Shown here in pieces: positions 26,650 to 35,017 of a DNA stretch of 64,000 nucleotides (position 1 is the stretch's first letter; every line of letters begins with the position of its first letter). Location: contig NZ_JNXI01000001.1 in assembly GCF_000717055.1 (NCBI RefSeq), positions 62,001-126,000 of the forward strand, read 5' to 3'. A program made the translations under genes and the position numbers. Source of the DNA: Streptomyces iakyrus (lineage in GTDB: Bacteria > Actinomycetota > Actinomycetes > Streptomycetales > Streptomycetaceae). Below the pieces are notes generated by a model. It saw nothing but the letters and a program-made list of their open reading frames with translations. It was not told where the DNA came from and did no database searches.

Positions 26650-27500
26650 TTCGGGGCTCCAAGGGGATCGGAAGTGGCAGAGGCCGCGTGCGCGGTCCAG
26701 GGGTCGGTGACCGTCTTCGAGACGTGGACGCGCAGGTCCCATCCGTGCCGGTCGGAGATCTCGTCGAGCTGGCTCGCGGCCAGCTCGCACCAGGGCCACT
26801 CGGTGGCCCAGTGCGCCGCGTCGAGCAGCGCGAGGGGGCTGTGGGCGCGGGCCTCCGACACCGGGTGGTGGCGCAGGTCCGCGGTGAGGAAGGCGTCGAC
26901 GCCGGCCGCGCGCACGTGGTCGAAGAGGCTGTCGCCGGAGCCGCCGCTGACGGCGACCGTGCGCACGGGCGCCTCGGGGTCGCCGGCGACGCGGATGCCC
27001 TGCGCGGTGGCGGGCAGCCGCTCGGCGGCGCGGGCGGCGAACTCGCGGACGGTCAGCGGGTGGTCCAGTGCGCAGAGCCGGCCGAGGCCGCGGCGGCCCT
27101 CCGGGTCGGTGGGGTCGGGCACGAGCGGCCCGGTGACGCGCAGGTCCAGGGCGCCGGCGAGGGCGTCGGAGACGCCCGGGTCGGCGGTGTCGGCGTTGGT
27201 GTGGGCGACGTGCAGCGCGATGTCGTTCTTGATGAGGGTGTGGACGACACGGCCCTTGAAGTGCGTCGCCGCGACCGTCGTCGTGCCGCGCAGGTAGAGC
27301 GGGTGGTGGGTGACGAGCAGGTCGGCGCCCAGCTTCACCGCCTCGTCGACGATCTCCTGGACCGGGTCGACGGCGAACAGGACCCGCGTGACCTCCTGGT
27401 CCGGGTCGCCCGCGACGGTGCCGACCGCGTCCCAGGACTCGGCCCGCTCGGCGGGCCACAGGGTCTCCAGCGCGGCGATGACTTCAGACAGACGGGGCAC
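26646..27500 (-). CDS. Nif3-like dinuclear metal centre hexameric protein
   Basis: A 284-residue Nif3/YqfO family protein. Metal-ligand motifs are DLLVTHHPLYL (about residues 62-72), VAHTNAD and, near the end, LDAAHWATEWP. Family members form hexamers with a di-metal site; some act as GTP cyclohydrolase-like or hydrolase proteins but the role here is unknown. GTG 27500 is chosen because the family N-terminus (PRLSEVIAALETLWP) starts there; the frame is open 26 codons further without similarity. It heads the Nif3 / zinc-ribbon / RNase H operon and overlaps the next gene by 4 bp. Confidence 0.92.
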   Translation of the reverse strand: MPRLSEVIAALETLWPAERAESWDAVGTVAGDPDQEVTRVLFAVDPVQEIVDEAVKLGADLLVTHHPLYLRGTTTVAATHFKGRVVHTLIKNDIALHVAHTNADTADPGVSDALAGALDLRVTGPLVPDPTDPEGRRGLGRLCALDHPLTVREFAARAAERLPATAQGIRVAGDPEAPVRTVAVSGGSGDSLFDHVRAAGVDAFLTADLRHHPVSEARAHSPLALLDAAHWATEWPWCELAASQLDEISDRHGWDLRVHVSKTVTDPWTAHAASATSDPLGAPN

Positions 27501-27699
27501 GGAAGCAAGGCTACCCGCCTGATCTGTGGCGTTGCACCGCCACCGCCCGCTCCCGGCACCCTCGGCCCCGCTCAGCACAATCGCCCCCTTTCCCTCAGGC
27601 GAATCGTTCCTGGAACACCCTTATGTGTGAAGTCTGCCGCCGTGGAATTCCCCGCCCGCGCGTGCGAAACCTACGTTCGTCACTGGAGGTGACCGAACG

Positions 27700-28947
27700 A
27701 TGACGGCCTGTGCGATCGAGCCTTCGGCGGGACACGAGGACGGGGACGCGGACGAGGAGGGGCCCCGGCCAGGCTGCGCGCTCACCGCGGACGGTGCCTA
27801 CGGCGCGCGTCTCGCGTCGGCCGGCGACTCCTGGTTCCCGGAGCGCTGGACCCTGGACGGCCATGAGCCGTACGCGGTGCCCCTGCCACGCAACCAGCCG
27901 GAGGAGCCCGGCACCGAGGTGCAGCCGATGGGTGACGGCCGGGTCCTCATCCACCGGGTGGTGGCCGGGCGGCACGCCTTCGCGCTGCTGTACCCGACCG
28001 GGCCCGGCACCGGTGAACTGCCCCTGGGCGCGGTCGAGTGCCGGGACGGGACCGCCCGGCTGCGGCTGCTGCCGCCCGCCCCGGGTGGCGAGCGGGCCTA
28101 TGCCCTGGCCGTCGGGCCGCGTACGACGTCGGTGTGGCTGGTGGCGGGCGGCGCCTTCGGGCCCGAGCGGCTGGCCGAGCTGCCGGGCCGCTGCTCGGGC
28201 GGGGTCTGGCTGGACCGGACGGCGCGGCTGCTGGCGCTGGACCGGGAGAGCGGCGGCCGCGTCAAGACCGTCGTGGTGGACCTGGAGTGCGGCGAGGTGT
28301 CGCCGCTGCTGCAGATCGCCGCGGAGAGCGACGACCGGCTGCTGCTCGCCGACCACGACAGCGGGCTGCTGATCGTCCGCTCGGACGCGCCCTCTCCGGG
28401 GCAGGGCCGGCTGGGCTGGGGCGTCCTCGGCAGCACCCTGCCGGTGCGCTTCCCGGAGTGCCTGCGGGTGGAGGACTGCTCCCTCACGCCGTTCGCAATC
28501 CAGCCGGGGCAGGTGCTGACGCCGGAGAGCTGCGCGGTGGCGCTGCGGGTGGACGGGCCGCGGGGCAGCTGGGTCGGGGTCTGGCGGCCCGCCGAGCGGC
28601 GGGTGCACCATCTGCGGGCGCCCGAGGGGTGGCTGGCGGGTACGGGCCTGTGGACGCCGGAGGGGGTGCTGCGGCTGCCGTACGCGACGGAGGCCGTGCC
28701 GTGCGGTGTGGCGCGGGTGAGTCCGCCGCCGGCCGCCGTACCGGAGTCCGGGGTGGCGACGGAACCGCTTCCGGAGCCCGAGCCGGCGGCCCCGCACGCG
28801 CAATACTCCGTACAGCCCGCGGAACACTCCGTACCGCCCGCGCAAGCGTCGGCTCAGCCCGCCGAGCCTCCGGCGCCCTCCGCTCCCTCCGCTCCCCGCC
28901 CTGTGCCCCTTCAGGAAGCGCCGTTGGGACGCCTTGTAACGAACTAG
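27700..28947 (+). CDS. Unrecognised protein, beta-propeller-like, with Pro/Ala-rich tail
   Basis: A 415-residue protein with no family I can name. Residues ~30-340 are a run of short beta-strand segments with repeated Gly-Glu-Arg and Trp motifs (for example SVWLVAGG, GSWVGVWRPAERRVHHL), suggesting a beta-propeller. The last ~70 residues are Pro/Ala/Gln-rich. There is no signal peptide or membrane helix, so it should be cytoplasmic. ATG 27700 has a strong GGAGGTGA eight bases upstream. Divergent from nif3. Such proteins appear conserved in Streptomyces at this locus, from memory. Confidence 0.7.
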   Translation: MTACAIEPSAGHEDGDADEEGPRPGCALTADGAYGARLASAGDSWFPERWTLDGHEPYAVPLPRNQPEEPGTEVQPMGDGRVLIHRVVAGRHAFALLYPTGPGTGELPLGAVECRDGTARLRLLPPAPGGERAYALAVGPRTTSVWLVAGGAFGPERLAELPGRCSGGVWLDRTARLLALDRESGGRVKTVVVDLECGEVSPLLQIAAESDDRLLLADHDSGLLIVRSDAPSPGQGRLGWGVLGSTLPVRFPECLRVEDCSLTPFAIQPGQVLTPESCAVALRVDGPRGSWVGVWRPAERRVHHLRAPEGWLAGTGLWTPEGVLRLPYATEAVPCGVARVSPPPAAVPESGVATEPLPEPEPAAPHAQYSVQPAEHSVPPAQASAQPAEPPAPSAPSAPRPVPLQEAPLGRLVTN

Positions 28948-29043
28948 TGCCGGTTGGCGTGGCCGCCTGGATCCGAGGTCAGGGGTGCCGGTTAGACTCA
29001 CCCGGCTGTAAAAAAGATCATGTTGACGGGGTGAATTCCACCG

Positions 29044-29211
29044 ATGAGTGACGCCAGCACGAACCAGTCGCGTGATGCCGACGTCCAGCAGACCTCCTCC
29101 GGCCCCGGCCGGCACCGTGGTGAGGTCTCCACGCAGGACAGTGAGGCGACTCCGCGCGGACGCCACCGCAAGCCGGTGGCGGAGACCGAGCAGGCCGTGA
29201 CCGCGGCCTGA
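29044..29211 (+). CDS. Small hydrophilic protein of 55 residues
   Basis: A short open frame starting ATG 29044 and ending TGA 29209-29211. It encodes a Gly/Arg/His- and Ser/Thr-rich peptide with two similar motifs, GRHRGE and GRHRKP, and an Ala-rich end. A GGGGTGA element precedes the ATG by about ten bases, and a strong hairpin at 29236-29272 follows the stop, which supports an expressed gene. Small disordered proteins of this composition are common in Streptomyces; no function can be assigned. Confidence 0.6.
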   Translation: MSDASTNQSRDADVQQTSSGPGRHRGEVSTQDSEATPRGRHRKPVAETEQAVTAA

Positions 29212-29235
29212 CGGGCACGCCGGTCACCGGACGGC

Positions 29236-29272
29236 GAACGGCCCTCCCCGCCACAAGCGGGGAGGGCCGTTC
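29236..29272. terminator. Bidirectional terminator, 16-bp perfect stem
   Basis: Arms 29236-29251 and 29257-29272 are exact reverse complements with loop CACAA. It lies between the small protein gene (+) and the SDR gene (-, stop at 29290), so it can end both transcripts. Confidence 0.8.
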
Positions 29273-29289
29273 CGTGCTTTCGGTATCTC

Positions 29290-30234
29290 TCACCCTCGTT
29301 TCAGACCCAGCACCTCCGCCGCCGCGAACGTCTCCCCCGCCGGCCGGTCCGCGTAGTACGGCCCGAGGACGGCCTCCAGTTCGTCGTAGGTGAAGGTGTC
29401 TTGCTTGCTGTCGAACTTCGCGGCGACCCGCGGCCGTTCGACGACCGCGACCATCCCGCCGTGCACCACGAGGAGCTGCCCGTTGACGTGGCTCGCGGCG
29501 GGCGAGGCCAGATAGCCGACCAGCGGGGCGACGTGCTCGGGGGCGAGCGGGTCGATGGCGGTGCCGGAGGGCTGCTCGATGCCCGCGAAGACGTCCTCGG
29601 TCATGCGGGTGCGGGCGCGGGGACAGATGGCGTTGGCGGTGACGCCGTACTTGCCGAGGGCGAGGGCGGTGGAGGTGGTGAGGCCGACGATGCCGCCCTT
29701 GGCCGCCGCGTAGTTGGGCTGCCCGGCGGAACCGGCGAGGAACGCCTCCGAGGAGGTGTTCACGATCCGTCCGAACACCGGCTCCCCGGCCCGCTTGGAA
29801 CGCTCCCGCCAGTGCGCGGCGGCGAACCGGGTGGTGTTGAAGTGCCCTTTGAGGTGCACGCGGAGGACGGAATCCCATTCCTCCTCGGCCATCGAGAAGA
29901 CCATGCGGTCGCGCAGGATGCCCGCGTTGTTGACGAGGATGTCGAGCCTGCCGAACGCGGCGACGGCCGTCTCGACGAGCGTGCGCGCCTGTTCGAAGTC
30001 GGAGACGTCACCGGTGTGCGCGAGGGCGGTGCCGCCCGCCGCGCGGATCTCGGCGGCGACCTCCTCGGCGGGTCCCGCGGACGCCTCCCCCGAACCGTCT
30101 CGGCCGGGCTGACCGTAGTCGTTGACGACCACGGCGGCACCGAGCCGGGCGAGTTCCAGCGCCTCGGCCCGGCCGAGCCCGCGGCCCGCGCCCGTGACGA
30201 CGGCGGACAGTTCCTGGAGCGGCAGCAGCGGCAT
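29290..30234 (-). CDS. Short-chain dehydrogenase/reductase (3-hydroxyacyl-CoA / HSD17B4-like)
   Basis: A 314-residue classical SDR. The NAD(P) motif TGAGRGLG is at residues 14-21, NNAG follows, and the catalytic Y175-x3-K179 is in YAAAKGG. It carries about 50 extra C-terminal residues relative to FabG, as in the dehydrogenase part of multifunctional beta-oxidation enzyme type 2. ATG 30234 fits the family start. It follows the alcohol dehydrogenase gene by 11 bp and the MaoC gene before that, all on the minus strand, behind a KstR-type operator. Together they could oxidise a hydroxyacyl-CoA or sterol-derived intermediate. Confidence 0.9.
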   Translation of the reverse strand: MPLLPLQELSAVVTGAGRGLGRAEALELARLGAAVVVNDYGQPGRDGSGEASAGPAEEVAAEIRAAGGTALAHTGDVSDFEQARTLVETAVAAFGRLDILVNNAGILRDRMVFSMAEEEWDSVLRVHLKGHFNTTRFAAAHWRERSKRAGEPVFGRIVNTSSEAFLAGSAGQPNYAAAKGGIVGLTTSTALALGKYGVTANAICPRARTRMTEDVFAGIEQPSGTAIDPLAPEHVAPLVGYLASPAASHVNGQLLVVHGGMVAVVERPRVAAKFDSKQDTFTYDELEAVLGPYYADRPAGETFAAAEVLGLKRG

Positions 30235-30245
30235 GGGGTGAGTCC

Positions 30246-31322
30246 TCACATCTCGATGCAGGTACGCAGGGCGGTCCCGGTCCGCATCTGGTCGAGGGCC
30301 TCGTTGACGTCGGCGAACGGGACCCGGTGGGTGATCAGGCCGGCCAGGTCGATGCGGCCGGCGCGCCACAGGGCGATGGTGCGTTCGTAGGAGCGCAGCA
30401 CGTCGCCGCCGCCGTACAGGGAGGGCAGGATCCGCTTCTCGTCGAAGAACAGCTCGAACATGTTGAGCTGGAGGAAGTCGTCCATGGCTCCGGCGCCGAC
30501 CACCACAAGGGTGCCGCCGCGCCGGGTGTTGTCGTAGGCGGTGCGTGCCGTGGCGGACTTGCCGACGACCTCGAAGACGTGGTCGAAGCCCTCGCCGGCG
30601 GTGATCTGCTGCTTGGCGTCGGGCAGTTCGCCGGGGGAGACGGCCCGGGTGGCGCCGAAGCGGAGGGCCGCCTCGCGGCGCGAGGGCACGGGGTCCACGG
30701 CGACGATCTCCGCGGCGCCCCGGAGCCGGGCGCCCTGGATGACGGAGATGCCGACGCCGCCGCAGCCGATGACCGCCACCGACGAACCGGCTTCCAGGTC
30801 GGCCGTGTTGAGGGCGGCGCCGAGGCCGGTGGTCACCCCGCAGCCGATGAGGGCGGCGATGTCGAAGGGCACGTCGTCGGGTATCGGCACCGCGCAGCCG
30901 GCGTCGACGACGACCTCCTCGGTGAAGGTGCCGGTGCCGGCGAAGCCGAAGACGTCCCCGCCGGGGCGCTTGAAGTTGGGGGTGCCCGCGTTCATGAACC
31001 CGGCCAGGCACAGCTCGGTCTGGCCGCGCTTGCAGGCGGGGCAGGAGCCGCAGGCGGGCAGCCAGCACACGACGACCCGGTCACCGGCCTTCAGATGACG
31101 CACGCCCTCGCCGACTTCGAGGATCTCTCCCGCCCCCTCGTGCCCGGGGACGAAGGGCGCGGGCTGCGGGAGCACCCCGCTCATCGCGGACAGGTCCGAG
31201 TGGCACAGCCCCGTGGCGCGCACCCGGATCCTCACTTTGCCGGGCCCGAACCCCACCGCCTCGACGTCGTCGAGGACCTCCAGTTTGTCCTGGCCGATCT
31301 CGTGCAGTACGGCTGCGCGCAT
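30246..31322 (-). CDS. Zinc-dependent alcohol dehydrogenase (MDR family)
   Basis: A 358-residue medium-chain dehydrogenase. Catalytic zinc ligands are C40, H61 and E62. Structural zinc ligands are C91, C94, C97 and C105. The cofactor site is IGCGGVG, and a GCGVTTGLGA segment precedes it, as in class III and mycothiol/NDMA-type alcohol dehydrogenases. The substrate is unknown. It is the middle gene of the MaoC-ADH-SDR operon (gaps 32 and 11 bp) and is therefore probably under the operator at 32305-32318. Confidence 0.92.
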   Translation of the reverse strand: MRAAVLHEIGQDKLEVLDDVEAVGFGPGKVRIRVRATGLCHSDLSAMSGVLPQPAPFVPGHEGAGEILEVGEGVRHLKAGDRVVVCWLPACGSCPACKRGQTELCLAGFMNAGTPNFKRPGGDVFGFAGTGTFTEEVVVDAGCAVPIPDDVPFDIAALIGCGVTTGLGAALNTADLEAGSSVAVIGCGGVGISVIQGARLRGAAEIVAVDPVPSRREAALRFGATRAVSPGELPDAKQQITAGEGFDHVFEVVGKSATARTAYDNTRRGGTLVVVGAGAMDDFLQLNMFELFFDEKRILPSLYGGGDVLRSYERTIALWRAGRIDLAGLITHRVPFADVNEALDQMRTGTALRTCIEM

Positions 31323-31354
31323 GGTGCGGGCTCCCCTCGTACGGCGTGCTGGAG

Positions 31355-32212
31355 TCAGGTGTGTTCGACGACGGTGTCGGCGAGGACGGGCGCGTCGGCC
31401 CTCTCCACGGCGCTGACGGCGACCCGGGTGGATCCGGGCGTGTGCCACATGCGGATCCGCAGGGTCTCCCCCGGGTACACGACCCCGGCGAAGCGGGTGG
31501 CGTAGGACCGCACCCGCGTCACGTCCCCGCCGAGCAGCGTGTCGACGACGGCCTTGAGCGTGATGCCGTAGGTGCACAGGCCGTGCAGGATGGGCCGTTC
31601 GAATCCGGCGACCTTGGCGAACTCCGGGTCGGCGTGCAGGGGGTTCCAGTCGCCGGAGAGGCGGTAGAGCAGGGCCTGGTCGTCGCGGACCGGCCGCTCC
31701 ACGGTCCGGTCGGGTTCGCCGGTGGGGGGTTCGAGGCGGGCGGAGGGGCCGCGGTCGCCGCCCCAGCCGCCCTCGCCGCGGATGAAGATCTGGGCGTCGT
31801 TGGTCCACAGCGGGCCCTCGCCGTCGGCGACTTCGGTGCGCAGCACGAGGACGGCCGCCGTGCCCTTGTCGTAGACGGCGGCGATCCTGTTGGTCGCGGT
31901 GGCGGTGCCCTTCGCCGGGATGGGCCGGTGGACGAGGAGGCTCTGGCCGCCGTGCAGGACGCGGGCCAGTTCGACCTCGATGCCGGGCATGGACAGGCCG
32001 CCGGTCACGCCGGGTTTGCCGGCGCCCGCGACGGTGGCGAAGCTCGGCAGGACGTGCAGCCGGGACTCCAGGGTGTAGCGCAGCTCGTCGGGGTCGGTGG
32101 CGGGGCTGCCCGCGCCGATGCCGAGGTGGTAGAGCTGCACGTCCTTGTGGTCCCAGGAGATCTCGCCGGTCCGGGGTCCGGCGGCGAGCGCCTTGGCTGC
32201 GTCGATGGGCAT
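31355..32212 (-). CDS. MaoC-family (R)-specific enoyl-CoA hydratase, double hotdog type
   Basis: A 285-residue protein with an N-terminal hotdog half (~residues 1-150) and a C-terminal MaoC half. The hydratase signature D-x4-H appears as DWNPLHAD, followed by GFERPILHGLCTYG. Double-hotdog members hydrate 2-enoyl-CoA thioesters in beta-oxidation, as in eukaryotic HSD17B4 and in actinobacterial sterol side-chain degradation. First gene of the operon with the zinc alcohol dehydrogenase and SDR. A TATACA -10 element at 32337-32332 (minus strand) is followed at once by a perfect KstR-type operator, so repression is likely. Confidence 0.9.
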   Translation of the reverse strand: MPIDAAKALAAGPRTGEISWDHKDVQLYHLGIGAGSPATDPDELRYTLESRLHVLPSFATVAGAGKPGVTGGLSMPGIEVELARVLHGGQSLLVHRPIPAKGTATATNRIAAVYDKGTAAVLVLRTEVADGEGPLWTNDAQIFIRGEGGWGGDRGPSARLEPPTGEPDRTVERPVRDDQALLYRLSGDWNPLHADPEFAKVAGFERPILHGLCTYGITLKAVVDTLLGGDVTRVRSYATRFAGVVYPGETLRIRMWHTPGSTRVAVSAVERADAPVLADTVVEHT

Positions 32213-32304
32213 GGGGCTCCTGATCGCCGGAGGAAGGACCTCGGTACGGCCGTCCGCACCGTCGGCCGCACCGAGGCCGTCTGGGGCCGGACCGGGCCGC
32301 CAAC

Positions 32305-32318
32305 TGAAACGCGTTCCA
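32305..32318 (-). promoter_or_regulatory. KstR-type operator upstream of MaoC operon
   Basis: TGAAACGCGTTCCA fits the TnnAACnnGTTnnA consensus that I remember for mycobacterial KstR, with no mismatch in the fixed positions. It sits about 93 bp before the MaoC start and just downstream of a TATACA hexamer, where a bound repressor would block transcription. Confidence 0.75.
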
Positions 32319-32430
32319 GTCCCGCGCCCTCTGTATAGCCGAGGCCCCGGCACTTGTGAAGGCTCCTGACGCCGTGTCAGATCGGTGTCGCGGTGACTTT
32401 GCCTGCCGCAGCCGTGGAGGAGATGGAGCC

Positions 32431-33171
32431 TTACGCCCGCCGGAACAACCCTGTCCAGAGGAAGGACTTCCCGAAGGACGCGGACTCCTCCGGCTCGTCG
32501 CGCATCCGCCGCAGTTCGAGCTCGGTCAGGCCGGAGAAGATCTCCCGCAGCGCTTCGGGCGTGTACGCGAGGCCGCCCCGCAGCCCGGCCCCCTCGCGGT
32601 AGAAGTCGGTGTCGGACAGCTCCGACCCCATCCCGCCGGCCCCGGCTGCGAAGCAGGTGAGGCCGAAGAGGCCTCCGGGGGCCAGGAGTCGCTCCAGGAG
32701 GGCGAGGTAGCTCACCCGGCGGTGCGGCGGCAGATGGTGGAAGCAGCCGGAGTCGTAGACGAGGTCGTAGGGGCCGGTGAGGTCCCGGCCGGCGAGCGCG
32801 AACGCGTCCCCGTGGTGGAACCGCACGTTCTCCGCCCCCATCTCGCGGGCCCGCTCCCTGGCCCAGTCGAGGGCGGTGGAGGAGAGGTCGACCGCGTCGA
32901 CGTCGAATCCCCGTGCCGCCAGGTACAGCGCGTTGCGTCCCGGCCCGCATCCCAGATCCAGCGCCCGGCCTCCGCGCAGCGCCCCCCGCTCCACGGCGGC
33001 CACCAGGCTCTCGTCCGGTCGCGCCGGGAAGAACGGCACCGGCCGGGAGCGGTCGGCGTAGAAGTCGTCCCACCAGTCGGCACCGCGCCCGGTCCACCGA
33101 TCGGCCTCGGGTGCGAACAGGCCGTCGAGCAGGGCGAGTACGTCGTCGACGGTGCGTATGTTCCGGTCCAT
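32431..33171 (-). CDS. Class I SAM-dependent methyltransferase
   Basis: A 246-residue methyltransferase. Motif I is ALDLGCGPGRNALYLA (residues ~69-84), followed by VDAVDLS and the motif II/III region GPYDLVYDSGCFHHL. The C-terminal part is less typical (a small EGAGLRGGLAYTPEALREIF segment resembles thiopurine S-methyltransferase-like proteins). The substrate is unknown. It is read leftwards toward the MaoC operon but ends 113 bp before the operator, so it is probably a separate unit. Start ATG 33171; the next upstream gene on this strand is an MFS exporter 218 bp away. Confidence 0.88.
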   Translation of the reverse strand: MDRNIRTVDDVLALLDGLFAPEADRWTGRGADWWDDFYADRSRPVPFFPARPDESLVAAVERGALRGGRALDLGCGPGRNALYLAARGFDVDAVDLSSTALDWARERAREMGAENVRFHHGDAFALAGRDLTGPYDLVYDSGCFHHLPPHRRVSYLALLERLLAPGGLFGLTCFAAGAGGMGSELSDTDFYREGAGLRGGLAYTPEALREIFSGLTELELRRMRDEPEESASFGKSFLWTGLFRRA

Positions 33172-33389
33172 CCGGTCCCCCTTCCGCTTCCGTCGACGGT
33201 AGGGCCAGAGGCGCTGAAAGACCAGGTCAGGGCGGGTTTCCCGGCAGCAGCGGGAGGCCGTGCGCGGGCCGTCACGGGGCGGGGACGCGCTGCGGGGACG
33301 GGGTGCACCACCCCCGGGCCGAAAGAGCGGCGGCGCACCCGCGGCGGGTCGTCATGCCCCTGTTCCGGGCCACGCCGGCCGCACTGTTT

Positions 33390-34841
33390 TCAGGCGGCGG
33401 CCTCCCGCTCCCCCGCCGTCCGCGGCAGCCACGCCCACATCAGCGCGACACCGGCCGCCAGCACCACGGCCCCCACCCGGAACGCCAGTGCGTAGCCCTC
33501 CGTCAGGGCTTGCGGCGTCGTGCTGCCCGCCGACTCGGCCGCCGCCAGGGTGGACAGGACCGCCAGGCCCAGGGAACCGCCCATCGTGCGGGACGTGTTG
33601 ACGAGACCGGAGACCAGGCCCGCCTCCCCGGGGGCGGCGCCTGACGTGGCCAGGGAGGCGAGGGGGGTCGCGGCCAGCCCCGCGCCGAGCATCATGAGGA
33701 CGCCGGGGACGAGGATCGCGGCGGCGTAGGAGCCGTCGGGCGCCATCGTGGACTGCCAGGCGAACCCGGCCACGGCGACCAGGGTTCCGAGCGCGGCGAC
33801 GTTGCGCGGGCCGACCGGCCTCATCAGGCGGGGCGCGAGCTTGGAGCCGAGGATGACGGCGAGGGAGCTCGGGACCAGGGCGAGGCCGGCCTCCAGCGGG
33901 GTGTAGCCGAGGACGTTCTGCGCGTAGAGGGTCATGAAGAACCACATGCAGAACATCGCCGAACCACACAGGAACATCGCGACGTTGGCGGAGGAGACCG
34001 AGCGGATGCGCAGGAGTCCGAGCGGCATCAGCGGGCTCGCCGTGCGGGCCTCGACCGCGAGGAACGCCCCGAGGAGGGCCAGTCCGGCGAGCAGCGGCAC
34101 CAGGGTGGCCGGTGCCGTCCAGCCGGCCGCCTCCGTCTGGGAGATGCCGTAGGCCAGCGTGGCCAGGCCGGCCGTGACCAGCAGCGCGCCGGGCAGGTCG
34201 AGGCGCCGGCCGTCCCCGGCCCGGCCCTCGGTGAGGAACCAGGCGGCGGCGCACAGCACGACGGCCCCGACGGGCACGTTGATGAGCAGCACCCAGCGCC
34301 AGGAGAGCGTCTCCACGAGCAGCCCGCCGACCAGGCCGCCGGCCGCGCCGCCGCCGGCCCCGACCGCGGTCCACGTCCCGATGGCCCGGGCCCGGGCCGC
34401 CCCCTCGGGCACGGAAGCGGTGAGGATCGTCAGCGTCGAGGGCGCCAGCACCGCCGCGCCCAGCCCCTGCACGGCCCGCGCCACCAGCAGCTGCCAGTCG
34501 TCCTGGGCCAGTCCGCCGGCCGCGGAGGCCAGGGTGAACAGGCCGAGCCCGACGAGGAACATCCGCTTGCGGCCGTAGAGGTCCCCGGCCCGGCCGCCGA
34601 GCAGCATGAACCCGGCGAAGGCGATGGCGTAGGCGTTCACGACCCATTGCAGGCCCTGCTCGCTGAGCCCGAGACCGGTCCGCATGGACGGCAGGGCCAC
34701 GTTGACGACGGACACGTCCAGCACGACGAGGAACTGCCCGGCGCAGGTGAGCGTCACCACCAGCCAGGTGGGAGGGGCGGTACGGCGGGGCGTACGGGTC
34801 GTTTCGGCGGCTTCGAGCATGAGTGTCATGCTCTCAACCAC
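33390..34841 (-). CDS. MFS exporter, DHA2 (14-helix) family
   Basis: A 483-residue transporter. The DHA2 signatures are LDVSVVNVALP in helix 1 and GGRAGDLYGRKRMF between helices 2 and 3; about 14 hydrophobic segments follow. Such proteins pump hydrophobic drugs or antibiotics outward with protons. GTG 34841 with AGGGAG six bases upstream is used; ATG 34829 is an in-frame alternative. It is divergent from another MFS gene at 35018. The shared 176-bp region is unusually A/T-rich and may bind a common regulator, but no regulator gene lies beside it. Confidence 0.9.
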   Translation of the reverse strand: MVESMTLMLEAAETTRTPRRTAPPTWLVVTLTCAGQFLVVLDVSVVNVALPSMRTGLGLSEQGLQWVVNAYAIAFAGFMLLGGRAGDLYGRKRMFLVGLGLFTLASAAGGLAQDDWQLLVARAVQGLGAAVLAPSTLTILTASVPEGAARARAIGTWTAVGAGGGAAGGLVGGLLVETLSWRWVLLINVPVGAVVLCAAAWFLTEGRAGDGRRLDLPGALLVTAGLATLAYGISQTEAAGWTAPATLVPLLAGLALLGAFLAVEARTASPLMPLGLLRIRSVSSANVAMFLCGSAMFCMWFFMTLYAQNVLGYTPLEAGLALVPSSLAVILGSKLAPRLMRPVGPRNVAALGTLVAVAGFAWQSTMAPDGSYAAAILVPGVLMMLGAGLAATPLASLATSGAAPGEAGLVSGLVNTSRTMGGSLGLAVLSTLAAAESAGSTTPQALTEGYALAFRVGAVVLAAGVALMWAWLPRTAGEREAAA

Positions 34842-34929
34842 TCCGAGCTCCCTGCATCGGGATTTCGACCTAGGGCCTCGTGCGGACGGGCATCCGACCC
34901 CTTCCCCAAGGAAAGGTCAAGTTTTCGTT

Positions 34930-34980
34930 AGGGTGCCAAAGCAACGGAATAGTTGCCTCGACATACAAGGTTGCCTCTCC
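34930..34980. promoter_or_regulatory. A/T-rich divergent promoter region with repeats
   Basis: Between two divergent MFS genes. It holds a GCAAC-N6-GTTGC inverted repeat (34941-34956) and a direct repeat GTTGCCTC at 34952 and 34970. These could be operator half-sites. No consensus -35/-10 pair stands out. Confidence 0.35.
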
Positions 34981-35017
34981 ACGTAACCCGACGCTCCCGG
35001 CCTGGAGGCCCTCCTCA

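Noticed and set aside
28038..29051. 337-codon + strand frame overlapping 27700-28947
   Set aside because: Shifted frame of the gene at 27700, which has a strong ribosome-binding site; Gly/Ala/Arg composition is typical of a shadow.
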